Made by a program: the position numbers and the translations under genes. From Klebsormidium nitens (Eukaryota > Streptophyta > Klebsormidiophyceae > Klebsormidiales > Klebsormidiaceae), in assembly GCA_000708835.1 (NCBI GenBank), contig DF237004.1, positions 7,480 to 71,479 on the forward strand: a DNA stretch of 64,000 nucleotides, written 5' to 3'. Positions 12,686-26,200 of the stretch are shown one piece after another (within the stretch, counting starts at the first letter, position 1; each line of letters begins with the position of its first letter). Below the pieces are notes generated by a model. It did not search any database. It saw only the letters and a list, made by a program, of their open reading frames with translations, and was not told the origin of the DNA.

Positions 12686-14071
12686 GATCAAACTCGAGAC
12701 AATCAGAGGCCTAGGTCGAATAAAGTTCGCACATCCATCCGCCGATCTGCTTCGCTCAGCGGCCATGGGGTCATGGGCACCGCTTGGAAAAAGAGCTTTT
12801 GCGATTTGAGTCTGAGATCCGCCCTGAATTATGGTGCTCAATTGTGTCGTCCTCAGACCCAGTGTTCTCGGAGATAGAGCACCCAACCTTGAGAGAGTCT
12901 GCCGCACTGCATGACCCTCGGGTGTGAGTGAGGCAATCGCACGCGAATATTGTATGTGTTTGGAGTAACGGCGTCGTGCAATCGATGCAGCTGCCTCGTT
13001 CCAAAAGCGCCGCGCGCCCTTGCATGCTGATTGATACCATTGCACAGACATGCGAGCGGCTCTCTTGTTGGTGGATACTTGGGAAAAGGCACTCGACACG
13101 TCTCGACACTTCTTTCCAAACAAAAGTAAGTTCAGGATTGGGAGCACATGCTCCGCCGTTACAATGCACGCACCGCCCCAACTCCTCATGCCTGCAAGAA
13201 GCCTGATACATATGGACCTTGACGTATGCATTTAGAGCTGCAATTCGATCATTCAGGCTTGCTCAGCCTCGAATGACTGAAGCAGCTCTATCATTTGACG
13301 GGAGCTGACCATCATTGCATGCCGGCTGAAGCTCGATATTTATACAGGCTCGCTGTTCTGAATCACCATCTGCATGCCCGGTGGCAGCGTTGATCGAGTG
13401 CTTAATAGCCGCTTTAATGCATCACTAGAACCTAGCCGCCCTAGCTTTTATAGCATCATATACTGGCAGCCGTTCAACTGGCTGGCGGCCAACACAGCGA
13501 GAGCGATCAATCTGCATGTGGCCATTGAATTCAATGTAAGAACTTGCTTAACGGGCAGCTAGGTCCACCGGACTCCTCAATCAAATAGTCGTATACGGTA
13601 TGGCACGCAGCATCGAGAATAAATTGCCGGGGTTCAGGAACTTTGAAGCTCACTTCCATGTGAATGATTCTGCATGACGAACAATATCCAGCCGCCTTCT
13701 ATGTGTTGGAGGTCATGCAGAGCCGGCAGTAAAATCACTCACGTGAGAACGAGTGCACTTTGATATTTGCAGCTTTCACCTGGAATGAGCACTTTAATGA
13801 TGAGTCAATCGTCTTCTCGACCCGGTTGACTGCACTTAGCGGGTCTTTCGAAAATCAAACGTCGCACTTTGAGGCGTTGAGGCACCACGGTCGACGATAA
13901 CCATAACCGAAGCCCGTTTGCAACAGCATTCGCTTCCTTAATTCTGTATGAATTGCATTTCCGTCTTCGTCATCCTCATCACTTTCTGCTGAATACGGGC
14001 AAGCAACAATTCCCCATATCGCAACTCCCGTTGGGCTAATCGTCATGCAGTCTGACGGCAAACGACCCGTT
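12686..14071. other. Intergenic between convergent MYND and TMEM147 genes
   Basis: I see no supported exon, RNA gene or repeat. The ORFs here are short and lack recognisable motifs. It should contain the two 3' UTRs. Confidence 0.6.
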
Positions 14072-17000
14072 TTAAGCGCTGTTGCGGTAGCTGCAGAGTA
14101 CGAATAGCCGCCAGCTTATGATGGCGAGAACGACAACCGCGGCGATCTCAAAGCCAACGACCGACACCCCGTCGGTAACCTTGCCCAGACGGAGGTAGCT
14201 GCAAGTGAAAGAAATTGAGTCAATCATCGCGTTGTCTCTTCTTTGCATGGAAAAGAAGTGGTGAAGCCAGAGCGGATGAGCGGGTGAGCGGATTTCAAAT
14301 CACGAATGACACTACAAGCTGTCCACACGCTTCTATCGAACGACCAGCAGACTCGTCGGTAATATTTGCGCTCCTGCGATAGGTTTCACAGAAGACAGAA
14401 CTGCATTCCGACCAGAAGTGCACCCTACCTGCTGCTTTCAACTGATACTTGTCTTGAAATCGTTCTCATCAAAGCAAGAAGCGCTTCGATTGCATTCTTT
14501 GCAAGCAAATGAAGAGGAAAACAAGCACAAGGGAAAACAATAACAATTACGTCCACTACGGGCTGGTACACTGGCAGAAAGCATTTTTGGGAGAAGGAAT
14601 GGGGGAGCTCTGGGGTGGGCATGGTTACGAGTAATAAATCTTCAACTTCAGGGGATCTACTTAGCTCATCCCCCGAGGGATCCTCAGAGAAGCATTGCAA
14701 CTTGTATCCTTCTCGAGGAAGAAAGTTACCAGTATTAGGGTTCGCTCACCTCAGGACAACAGGCAGCGCAGCGTGCACGCCCGCAAATGTGTACAGAATG
14801 GGCAGCAGGCCGGCGGGCTTGCTTTTCCGGAGCCAGATGAGGGACGCCAGAGCCGCCAACGACAGGTTGAAGACCTGGAGAAGTTTACGGAGCCCGCGGT
14901 CAGCCAATGGCCTAATTGGCAGAGCATCTTTTGACAGTGGATGCTCACTGCTTTGATTGTCACACAGCGTGGCCGAAGCTACCGTTCCAAATGCCTGCGC
15001 AAACTCATCCTGTTAAGTGATCACACACGTGGGCCTGGATCTCCACTCAACGGTCAGCGTATGTCTCCTCGTGAAGTTTTCACCATTCCGGAAAGGTCGG
15101 ACACAAAGGAGCGGCGACAGGGACAGTCCCGGCGGATCGGGGAACAGCATCGCTCAGAATTTTTAAATCTTGCAGCTTCACCAGAGAATGTCTGAGGGCA
15201 ATTATTCGACTTGCAGTCCTCTCCTCGCGTGGGCTTCGTCTTCCTGCGAAGCAACCGCTGATCACTTCACACCCATATCTTAGTCAACACCGGTTGTGGC
15301 AGCCGCTCAAAGGGGTCAAGGGCAACAGCTCACCAGGTTCGCGTTCGCCTCGAAGCCCTGCAGGAGGTCGTCCCAGGAGGACTCCGCCTTGCGTGCGTTC
15401 ACCCACAGGGGGACAGCCCGATGGAGCACGGAGTCGGCAAAGGCCCAACCTAAGAGCGAGGAAGAATAGATGAATGGGTGTGGCTCTCTTTCTCTACCTG
15501 ACAGCCCGCAGGAACCTGCGTCTCTACATTCTAGTGCACACAGAACGAGAAAAGAATTTCGATGACCTTGGAATCCCTCAAGCGCACATGTTGCTTGCCG
15601 AATGGCTTGCTGATGATGGGTGCAGATTACTCCGCGAGCTGGGAAACAGACGCGGAACCGCACGGTTTTCTGATGATAGACCGCCTATGACATGACTCGA
15701 ATAGCACGTAAATCACCCGCTGTCAGGCGGGAAGGGTCGACAGTGTCACTCCTCATCGGTCTCGCTTCTAGATGGCCGTCTGTTCTTAGCTTCCAGCAAT
15801 CCGTGTTGTCCATGTATGGACTGAACCCACTTAGATTCGACCATATCTGAATGGCCCCACTGGGAAATGCATCCAACGACACAGACAAGACACCTGAGGC
15901 GATACTCGCAAAACCTGTCGTAGGGGCTCTCTCATCGGTCGAATGTACCTCAAGCATCAAACGGTTAGCTGACACACTGGCAGTCTGCGAGATCTTTTTG
16001 ATGGTTTTGCGCATTGGAGTGTTTCTAACCTAAGCCGACCGCCTGGAACTTGTGGTTCTGGGAGATGTTGCGGTACTGAAGCTGCGTCAGAGCAAAGTAG
16101 ATGCCAACGATGTCCAGAAAGCCAATCAGGCCCTTGAGGATCTCCTGCAGCACACAGGCGACGGAAAGTGGAGGTCAGGTTTCGAGAGAGGCTCTTTCAG
16201 AGCTTGTGTCAGAAAGTCTACCACAGCATGTGAGACGGTGTGAACCATGTCACGAATAAGCTATGACCATATAGAGACCAGATGACAGCAGAGAAGTTGA
16301 TATGATGGCCGTTCAGAGAAGGGATCGGTGAAGGGAGGAAAGGGGGCGTTTGGGGGTTTACCTGGTTGAGATCGAAAACGTCTGCATCTTGAACTCGTAG
16401 GAACGTGGCTTGGCAGATGAGCTGCGAGGAAGAACAAGTGTTAGAATGGAGGAAAAGCAAGTAGTCCAGTTAAAAAGGGGGCACAAAATCGCAAAGGGGG
16501 GGTGCCAGATATTTTGAGGAGAACTCTTGGATGGATTGTAGCCTACCGTGTCTTATAAGTCAGCGAGAGAAGTCGCTTGATCGATGATCTGCAGTTGTCC
16601 AGGGATTCTCAAGTCTGAGTCTAGTTCAGAACGTGGCACGTAGCGTCTGAGTATGTTGTGATCCAACAATAGCAGGACGGCATGTTATCTGACTGCCAAT
16701 AAACGAGTAGCCCAAGACAGTGGTCAATCTCAGATCTACACCCAGAACATCTGGTCGGAAGCAATGTGGTGGTAGAAGTCGATACTCAAAACTGGCCCCA
16801 AAAAGCGGGGGTGGCTTACTTTTAGAAGGGCGGTGGCGATGTAAACTGCCGCTGCTTTTGCGCTTGTCGTGAAGGTGTCGTAGTCGGACCTGGCAGAAAA
16901 AACACGGCGAATGTTTAAGGACCAAGCAAGTCACAGACACAGAGTATGTCCGCTACTTCTCTCGATCAGTAACTTAAGGCCAGAACCCATGATTATTCTC

Positions 17001-17277
17001 AGTATCAATTGATCATTCTGCTCCATCAACTCTTCACCTACCAAATGATCAGGTCCATGGCTCACGCTACGGTATTATAGCATACATACATTATGGAAGT
17101 CTAAGCGGAGGGTTGAAGTTTTGTTGCATTGTCAGCACAGATTTGAGAGGCATGACGCATCAACTGTGTCACAAAGCTCAACGGCATCTGGTCAACTCAC
17201 AGTGGTGTGGCCTTGTAGTATATGAAGTGCGGCAGGAAGGTGAGCGCCGAGCAGTTGATGAAATGAAAGAACGTCAT
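14072..17277 (-). CDS. TMEM147: TMEM147, subunit of the ER BOS / multipass translocon complex
   Basis: Integral ER membrane protein that works with NCLN/nicalin and NOMO next to the Sec61 translocon during multipass protein insertion (family knowledge). Exons: complement(14072..14198, 14750..14874, 15334..15449, 16030..16144, 16362..16421, 16820..16889, 17201..17277), 229 residues, the family length, all in phase. Diagnostic parts: N-terminal MTFFHFINCSALTFLPHF, then LSDYDTF; EILKGLIGFLDIVGIYFALT; GWAFADSVLHRAVPLWVNAR; QGFEANANL; LIWLRKSKPAGLLPILY; and FEIAAVVVLAIISWRLF near the end. About seven hydrophobic segments are seen. No signal peptide other than the first membrane segment. It shares an upstream region with the eEF1B gene. 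Confidence 0.95.
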
Positions 17278-17864
17278 TGCCCTGGTCTGATTCTATGGAA
17301 GGCAATGGGGTATGAGCTTTCCACAGGGGAGACCCCTTTCTTCTAATGCGAGACTGTCAGCTTTTGAAGCTCATCAAGCCTATTGCAGCGTCGTTTCTTC
17401 TTGGGAGGCGCCACGCCTTTTGACGCAATTGCCTACCGTCAGCGGGGCAGGAATGCGTGCTATCCTACACAAGAAAGCCTGCTCGGACAAGGAAGATGTG
17501 CATCGACTTTGATGGCCCTTTGGCGTTGGTACTGTAGCCGAGCTACTTCAGCAATGCTTGAATGGAGGATTCTGATCAGCACCACTGCAAAACTGGCCAG
17601 TTCTAGTGCCGGTATAGGCCAGTCGAGTTTGCCGCAGGTTAAATCGGGTTAGCAACCCCAAATGGCACTGACTTACCACAGGCCGACTGGAAGCGGTTCT
17701 ACATAGTGAATGCAGTGTTACCTGAACCAAGTATTGGGTTTGACCGGAACCAGCAACGAGGGAAAGAGAAGGGTGCATGTGGAATCTCGATCTTGGCAAG
17801 CAGAAGAATCTTGATTCCTTTCTTCACAGCAGAGCGCGTACTTTTGTCCTTCTCGCCTACCACC
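17278..17864. promoter_or_regulatory. Shared upstream region of TMEM147 and eEF1B genes
   Basis: 587 bp between divergent start codons; it must hold both promoters and 5' UTRs. I see no strong repeat or assigned motif. Confidence 0.5.
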
Positions 17865-20800
17865 ATGGCCAGCTTCAAGGATCTCTCCTCCGACGCCGGG
17901 TTGAAGGAGCTGGACACGTACCTTGCTCCCAAGAGCTACATCACTGGGTGGGTTTTCTTCCTGTGGCCGAAAAATGCGGGGATCGAGATGGTCGGCGCAC
18001 GTTTTGGCGTCCCGTTCTGTCAATTCACCAGACTGCGGGTTTTGAGTGCATTTTGGAAGGACGGCAAGGGTCGCGAATTTGCTTGTTGGAGTTTGTCAAA
18101 GGAAATTTGTCAAATCATTGACGATCACAGTTTTTGCGGATATGCATTACATCCTGGTTGTCTATGCAAGTTCCTCAGCATGTGGACAATCTGGCAATTT
18201 GCCACTAATGGCAATCTGATAAATTGAAGCTCTGGTCTTGAGCAACCAGGCTTCCTGTCTTTAACTTTGTAGTGCTCCTGATTTGCAGGTATCAGGCATC
18301 TCGCGATGACCTGGCCGTGTATGCTGCCCTCTCCGCCGCTCCCGATGCATCGAAGTATGTCAACGCCGCTCGGTGGTACTCCCACATCACTGCCCTGCTG
18401 GGCCACAAGTGAGTGCACCGTTACCATCTTCTCTTGTACCGTATCCCCTGTGAGCATGAATTGGACTTCTTTGAACTTGTACTGCATTATCAGCACATTA
18501 AGAAGGTGCAATTATCTGCATCCGTTACCAGCATGGCACTTTGATGAATCTGTTGCATCGGAAGGTGCGCTTTAATCTCGTTCGTATCCTAGTAACGCCA
18601 AATGGGCATTGTTCAGCTGTGTATCATCAGATTCCAAAGAAGTCATCAGATTCCGAAGAAGTTTTACTGCACACTGGCCTGGAGGTTGGGATCGGTGTAG
18701 TAGGATGGATCCACAGCACCTAGTCAAATAGAAAACTCGAAATGATCAATTGCGATGACATGGCACAGCCATCTTCGGGGAGGCCTGGTATTCCTACCAA
18801 ACTGAGCCCTTGGTATGCATTGGCACAACCATCCAAGAAACACAAAGTGCTTTTCATTAATGCATTTGCAAGAGCGATGCTGAAAGTATTTGCCAGCAGA
18901 GACCGTGTGTGCAAACCTGATTATCTTGCACCAGGATTGAACTTTCAAATTACTAAATGTGCAGCTTCACCGGTGCTGCCACTGGTGTGAGCATTGGTGG
19001 ATCTAGCGCGGCCCCGGCCGCAAAGGCCTCGGCCCCCGCCGCCTCTGCTCCCGCCCCCAAGACCCCTGCTCCTGCTGCCCCCAAGGCAGCCGCCCCTGCT
19101 GCTGTAAGGCTCGCTTCGTATTGTCTGGGTATAGAAGCTGAAGTTCCTTTCCTTGCCCTCACTGGGTTGAAATGCCGAAGTTCCTTTGCATTGACCTCAC
19201 GAAATATCATCCATGTTTTGTTGGTGGAATGCTTTCAGGAATTTTTGAGTTCATTTTGTGGGACAGACATTCGTGATAGGTTCGATGATGTAGTTGTCCT
19301 TCTTATGATCTGAGCGCAGCTGAGCACTTTTGAGTAGACCAAGGTTGCTCTTTGGCGAGCGTAATCTGGCACAAACATCCCGAGTCCTGAAGGATGCGAA
19401 CAAGTCTCTTGCGGACAAGTGTATCACTTTTCTAGTTGCAACTAGAGTTTTTATTACTTTTCTGGTACCCTACGCCCTCAATAAGCCGGCAGACAGAAAG
19501 GTGTACGCCGTTGAACTGACACTGCGACTATGAGGGCGCAAAGTGACATAGGGGCTGTCTGCCTGTCTTGACTTCTGAAGGAACGGGCCTGAGCTTCCTG
19601 AACATCTATCACCAATTCAATCTTCTCTGGAGTCATTTGTCACACTGTCATCATGCAGAACCGACATCCCTGATCATAGATTTGAGATCTATTTTCGGTT
19701 TGAGCCTCCGTTTCTTTAGGTCTTCAGAATCAGTCAACACATCCCCAATTAAATACATCACTCAAGGGCTCTCAATCAAGTCCTTCTTGACTCTCTCAAC
19801 AGGACGATGATGATGATGATGACGATGACGATGTCGACCTCTTCGGTGAGGAGACGGAGGAGGAGAAGAAGGCCAAGGCTGACCGGGAAGCGGCAGCCAA
19901 GGCATCCGGCAAGAAGAAGGGTGAGTGGAACAGCACACTTCAGCCCGTGGGCCTATTACAGCGCCACCAGGACCCTTCCATTGAACATCTTGTTGTCTGT
20001 GAATTATGGGAAGGGGCTTCAGAGTGTTATGGGTGTTCTTTGCTGACCGCAAAGGTTCGGGTATGAAAGAGATGACCGGAATCTTAAACTTGTGCATCTG
20101 CGTGGGGGCCTGGCTCCCAGTTGCATCGCATTGCTCCTCGTCTTCCTGAGCATAGTTGCCGGGCTTTTCTGTGTCTCGCTGCTTCCCGTGGAAAGTGGCT
20201 TGAACTTACGCTTCCTCGATTGCCTCAGCTTTCAAGTATGTCAGTACCAAACTTCTAGCCGCGTTTTCGCTGCAAAAACCTTTGCCAAAAGGTAGGTGTT
20301 GGAGCTGAGCGCTTTTGTAAACAATACATCTTCAGGTCGGATGAGCTGACCGTTAGACCTGCTGCTTGTTTGGTGCAGTCATCGGCAAGTCGTCTATTTT
20401 GCTGGACGTCAAGCCGTGGGACGATGAGACCGACATGAAGAAGCTGGAGGCCGCAGTCCGGGCGGTGAAGAAGGACGGCCTCGTCTGGGGAGGATGTAAG
20501 TGCCAAAATGCTGCTCTGGTTCCTTACTTGTTCGAATCATGGATGTCTCTCGTTATGCGATTGGCATGATGGTATGCAAGTTTCTGCATCCAAGCAAATG
20601 CGTTCAGACAGCCCTGTCATTTTGACCAGCCAACGGGTTCCAATCATGTTGCTTTTGTCAACTTGCTGAGAGTTTTCATGGCCGATGGAAGAGCCACTTA
20701 AGCAACGTAACACGGAGGGTAGAAGTTTAATTTCTTGTCGCACCTCTTCCCGCTGAAGTCTGTCTCCGTTTAGGCCGACTCGCATGACTTAATCTTCTAC

Positions 20801-21783
20801 TGCTGTTGAGGTTATGTGGTGCTGTCAAATAAAGGTGGCTCTGAGCCATCTTCTGAACTTGCACTCGAGGGTTCCCAGGATGCTTGGCAACGTTTTCAAT
20901 CAGCGTGTTTCGGCAGTGGATTAGCTTTCCGGTTCCCCACAATGTGAGCGCAAGCTTGTGTTTGCTATTAAAACAGACGCTCATTGTTTGCCTTTCGAAG
21001 AAGAAAGAGGACGGAGGTCTTTCGTCGGATTGATTGTCCTATCGCGAGAACCCAACAGCACATTCTGGAGGTCGTAACCCGCTATCTTTACCAGCACGTT
21101 TATTGACCACCCATGTTCCATGTCGTTTGTCCAGCCAAGCTGCTCCCCGTTGGCTACGGCATCAACAAGCTGAACATTCTGATGACGATCGAGGACGAGA
21201 AGGTGTCCATCGACGAGCTCATCGAGGATGACCTGTGCGGCGGAGAGGAGACCAAGGAGTACGTCCAGTCCTGCGACATCGTCGCCTTCAACAAGATCTG
21301 TGAGTACATACTACACCCCAACCTTTCTGAAACACTAAGTTGGTTCACAGTGGATTTGGTGCACGGGGTTTTGGTATACGCTTCAGATTATTGGAGGTGG
21401 ATGTAGGATGATTTGAATCCAACGAGACCAGTATCGACGGAACTGGGCGCCACATCTTTCGTGATTTATAGTGGCCAACATCTATATTTTATCAATCATG
21501 GTCGGCATGCGTAAGAGTGCTGGCAAATGTCATCTGTTTTCCAAGTCCCTTTGGACACGTGTTCCATTATTGTTCGTCTTCCTGTTCCCACTACGATGTG
21601 GAGGGCTCCTCTTTTTGTCTGCTTTGCTTAGCGTGGTGCAGGATGACTGGACGTCGATGATTGGTCGTCATGTCAGGAAGGCGCGGGGAGGTTCCTCCCT
21701 TTCCGGGCTGCTCTTTCCTGCTTGCCCGCAGTTCTTTTTCAACGTTATCAAATGCGTTCTAACGGCCGCCATTCTGTGCAGAA
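17865..21783 (+). CDS. Elongation factor 1B GEF subunit (eEF1B alpha/beta type)
   Basis: Guanine nucleotide exchange factor that reloads eEF1A with GTP during translation elongation. Exons: 17865..17947, 18289..18408, 18965..19103, 19803..19920, 20379..20495, 21135..21299, 21782..21783; 247 residues. Order: N-terminal GST-C-like part ([27 protein letters not shown]), an Ala/Pro/Lys-rich linker, an acidic run of about ten Asp with [11 protein letters not shown], then the exchange domain with [36 protein letters not shown] and the C-terminus [11 protein letters not shown]. The stop codon itself is split: T ends exon 6 and AA follows an acceptor at 21781. The last acceptor is chosen because it closes the frame exactly at the family's normal C-terminus. 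Confidence 0.93.
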
Positions 21784-22740
21784 ATACGTCCAAGAAACGG
21801 ACAGGCTCTGTCAAGCATCCGTGCGGTTTTGTTTATGAGGAGCTGCTTATTCCAAGCGCAAGGCGGGTTTGCAGAATAAAGAGTTGACTGTGCATCAAAC
21901 ACGGACGCGTCATGCCAAGCGTGTAAGCTGATTGACGTGAATGCCGAGGAACGTCGAGTTTTGTCCAGCCAATAGGTTGGTCACATTCCAAGTTTTGCGG
22001 CACAAATCCATGCTTCATGTCAAGCATGCAACTATGGGTAGCCATTGAGTAATTGCGTTGGGGCAGCTGCACCCAGTGACTACGATGGGCTCTTCAATCC
22101 TGATTGCGAGTGCATCAAAATTACAAATTATTTTGAGTCCTTCTACTGAGTTAGTCGGCCATAAGGAATCACATGACGTGCGCTCATTGATGGCCTGATG
22201 GTAGTAGTAGTATATCAACAAGTCTGGTATGTTCATGATAGTTTATGCGCTGTACATACGAATTCGTATATCTCATGCACATGTGAACGGTGTCATTTGA
22301 CAGTTCGAGACATGGTCGAGCTCCTACAGCAGGCCGGAGCCAATCTACCTCTAAAGCAAGCATCGTGTGAATATTTGTCGCAAAGAACCGGGTCATGACA
22401 GTAGTATCGATCAAAATCAATCAAGGTATGGTATATGTAGAGTTTACTCTAGTACGAAACCCTGCGCGCGCCGGCCGGAAAAGGAAAGTCGATCAAAAAT
22501 GCAACATGCACTGGCCTAAAAAGATGATTAAGCATCTAACTGCATGCCAAGCACACCAACGGCATCAGGATATTGGCTTGCCTCTCTTTTACGAAGTAAA
22601 ATAGCAAGCTATTGCATTCGGGGCAACCGCGTGTCGGGCGACACTGTACGACGTGGCTCTGCGGAAGATAAGCATGTCCAGACTGGTGGTATTTCAACAT
22701 GCGTGGTGTTCGATACGAAAACGTACGCAGAATCCCCCTA
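21784..22740. other. Intergenic, eEF1B 3' flank to transposon
   Basis: No supported coding or RNA gene. It includes the eEF1B 3' UTR and ends with the TA (22739-22740) that forms the left target site of the transposon. Confidence 0.6.
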
Positions 22741-22784
22741 AGGGAGGCGTCATTTTGAAGCCGTACCCCCCGTATTAACTGCTG
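22741..22784 (+). repeat. Left terminal inverted repeat
   Basis: 44 bp, begins AGGGAGGCGTC and ends TTAACTGCTG. Pairs with 31336-31379 with a single mismatch. Confidence 0.93.
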
Positions 22785-23258
22785 TGGGGGGGGAGCCTAA
22801 AGCATCGGGTCAATGTTGAGGGTCGGAAGGGGGGGGAACCTACCAACTATGTGGCTGCGAAGCGGCCACATGGGGGGGGAACCCAAGCAGAAATGCAGCG
22901 GACCAGCATATGGAGGGGGGACTTGAGGCCTTCAGAGGCCTACTAACGCTGATGGGGGGGGGACTTGAAGAATTGGGACGGCCTGGACGGCGGCTGGCCC
23001 GCCCGGCCTGCCGGGCCGGCCGCAAACCCTTAAAGCCGCGGCCGGCCTATACTAGGATAAATGCCGCGCGTCCGATCGCGCACTTTCAATCAGCCCGAGC
23101 ACTCAGCTGCAGCATGCATGTACCGGCAGTGTCGAGTCTACAAGCTTGAAGTTGAAGTTGAAGACGGATCCGCACTGGCATTGTGCACCTTGCTGGCTGA
23201 GCAAGTCTTCCTGTAGTTGCTTTGAGGTGTACTTGCTGTAGCTTGGAACTGGGCAGCC
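22785..23258. repeat. Left subterminal region with G-tract repeats
   Basis: Five runs of about 6-9 G lie on the + strand (near 22785, 22829, 22874, 22914 and 22954), the last two followed by ACTTGA(A/G)G. Consensus about ATGGGGGGGGGACTTGAGG. The rest is GC-rich and leads to the start codon at 23259. Such clusters are typical transposase binding regions; four or more G-runs could also form a quadruplex (inference). Confidence 0.8.
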
Positions 23259-26200
23259 ATGAAGAAAGCGTCAAATACGTTGCATGACTTCCTGAGCAAG
23301 CCCCAAGCAGGGCTGCAAACTGGTGGGAAGGGGGCAGGTGCTGGTAAAGACCGAGCACCCACTTACTTGGGCAAGGTCAATCTGAGCTGCCTAAGTGCAT
23401 CCGGGAAGAAGCCTGCAGCTCTTACAACCCTCTGTCCAACAAGGAAGCCTGACATCCCGCGCAGTGAGTCAGAGTTGGAGAAGCTGTTCCATGAAGCTCG
23501 CGACCAGCCCAACGCTCGCAAGACAGGTTCAAATGAGCTTAGGCATTTGCTGGCAACCTTTGTTACATGGGAAGAAGCCCTGCGCAAGGTAAAGGAGGAG
23601 CTGAAGCGCCGTACGGCTGAAGAGAAGAAGTGGAAGGCGGGTGCGCTGGAGCTGACCCCTGGGCTGTGGTGGAGCATGGCTGCCAACCGCAGAGCTGTAT
23701 CAACGTGGGAAGCAGAACTCACCAACCGGAAGGATCAGTACCAGAGGTATCTCCAGGAGTTGTACGACTCTGTCCTGGAGGAGCTTAACGCGGGAGCTGA
23801 CATGATCAAGTACAAGTGCACTTTGTCAGCTCGGTGAGTAACTTGCCAATCTCGCACACAACCTGGTAATGGTTAGCAGGTTGACTTCTGATCAGATGAC
23901 GCAGTTCTCTTCTTTGGATTCTGATACAACAGTTGGCAATATCACTTCATGACTGAACACTGTTTACAGTACCTAGTAGGACATGCATGAGAATCTGATC
24001 CGTGGTCAGTGCCACTCTGTTTCTTGGTGCTACTTGAAGACAAGGTTGCTTTCAGATTTTGAGGACGTTCAATTGCTTTCGGCCTGTCCCATATAATAGT
24101 TGCACATAGTCTAAAGGTGCTTCTTTTTGTGCAACATCCAGAATGTACAGGGACCAGATGTCATTTGCAATGTTCATTGCTTCAAAAGTGCCAAGGCAGC
24201 CAGCCTTTCATTTGAGCTTTCAAACTGATACAATTACATTGCTGCTTTTTGCAGGAGTATTCCGGCCTTTGTCAAGCAGAAGAGTCTGATTGACAAACAG
24301 CTGGACGATCTCCAGTCCTGGATCCGTCAGATGCAGCGCGACGAGAGCCGGTACTTGAAGGACAAGATGGCAAAGCGGAAGCTTGATGGGGTTTCGGTGG
24401 AGGGGGCTGTAGACGCTCCTGATCAGAAGAGGCTGCGAGCGCTTGAGAACTTCAAGGGGAAGTCGAGCAAGGGTCAGCTTGACATGGGCAAGGGCGAGAT
24501 TCTGATCCTCCTTCCTGAGCAGGATGAAGCGGTTGTCGCAAAGGGGTGGTATCGGGTGCAAAACGAGGAGGGTGCAGAGGGGCTTGCGCCGGTGGCCTGG
24601 TTGAAGGAGAGGAGTCCTTCCCCGCCTCGACGAGCCGCCAGCCCTGAGGCTGGTGACAGAGAAGGGAGTGTCAGTACGGCGCCTGCGCTGGCCCCCGGGA
24701 GCAGCCCCCCCCGCACGCAGGTTGGTCCTACAGAGGTACTCACTCCCACGTCCCGTCCAGTTTCACAGACCCCGTCAGGAGGGGTGGCTGTGAGTGAGAA
24801 GCCGGAGGGGGATTGGGAAATGGCTGGTACGGAGGCTGCAGAGGTCGAGAGACAGCGAGAAGCTGAGTCTGGCAGTCCCCGCGCTGACAGTGAACCGCAA
24901 TCCGGGAGCTTAAAGCTTCAGTTCTCGGAGAAGTCTTTATGAAGCCAGGAAGCCGCTGCCGGGGGAGGAGGCGGCTTGGGGAACGGGGAGGGTGGCGGCT
25001 TGGTTTTGAGAGAAGGGGGCGCATGTGGGGGCGCCAATCTGAGCGGAAGAGGCAGTGACTGCGCAGAAGCCAGCGCAGATGCTGAAGACTCCGCTGCAGA
25101 GAGTGAGGGCGAGGAGAGGACGGCGAAAGAGTCGGATGGTTCTTGGCTGGGGGTGCGGATTGTCCAATTGAGCAAAGGTTTGTTTGCGTCCTCAGCTCCT
25201 ATGGAGTGGGCGCAAGCAAAAGTCCTGCTTCGCAAGGCAATCAGTGATCCCAAGTTCAAGAGGCAAAGCTGGTGGAAGAGTTGTCGGCTGGTTAACATGA
25301 AAGGGGCGCTGGCAGCGATGGAGAGGGTTGATGGGTCAGATTCGGCAACGTTGGAGCTTTGGGAAGCATGGCATTGCTTGCAGTCGGTGGAGGGGTCAAA
25401 CAGAAGCGACTTTCAGAAAAATGCCCGAGCAAATTGCTGGAGAGCCTTGCTTTCCGTCGCCCCCTTCGTCGCCATTGTCATCGCTAGCAGTGACGACACC
25501 AGCTCGCATAGGACAATTCTCTTGCCTCGCAGCGGCGAGGTGGAGGTTTTTAGGGAGTTGCAGCAACATTTCAGGACTTCAGTAGAGCTTGATACCGCAG
25601 GAAGGTTGGCTAAGATTGCGGGTCTGCCGTTGAAAGATCTCCAACTCTTAGCAGGGTCAACGCAAGCCTCGAAAGTTTTGGACTACGCTCTAGGATTGGT
25701 TGTAGGAAAGAAGCAATTAGCCAGGCAGGTTGATGGGGTCAGTCTTCGTACGCTGCGTTCGCACACCAGGCAGACAGAGAGCGCTCTCGATGCCATGCCC
25801 AGCATCCTCAAAGAGGTAGTTGACGAGGTCAGCGGCGAGCGAGAGAGATTCATGGAGGTAGCGGAAAAAGCTGCTGCACGCGCACTAGACGCGCAGGATC
25901 AGGGAAGGGGTGTTCCTGCTGAACTTCTTGAAACAGCGGCGTTCGTAGCACAGCGGAAAGGGGAGATCAGAGAAGTTGGAAGCAAGGCATGGAGGGCGCT
26001 GGTGAGGAGGCGATTCAAGAAGCGTTTGGAGAACACCCCAGAGCTGAGGCATGTGGCACGGGGCCACCAGGTAAGTATCGAAAGCTTCCTGCTCGAAAGT
26101 GGATTGTCAAGCGTCAAGTTGCTGCATGTTCGAGTTTGCCTTGCCTTTCAATCTCAGTATTAGGGCTTGATTCGTTCAAATATTCGCAGCGATTTGGGTT

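Noticed and set aside
14885-14960. tRNA-like A box (TGGCCTAATTGGCAGAGCA)
   Set aside because: No B box or cloverleaf follows; it overlaps the start of a TMEM147 intron.
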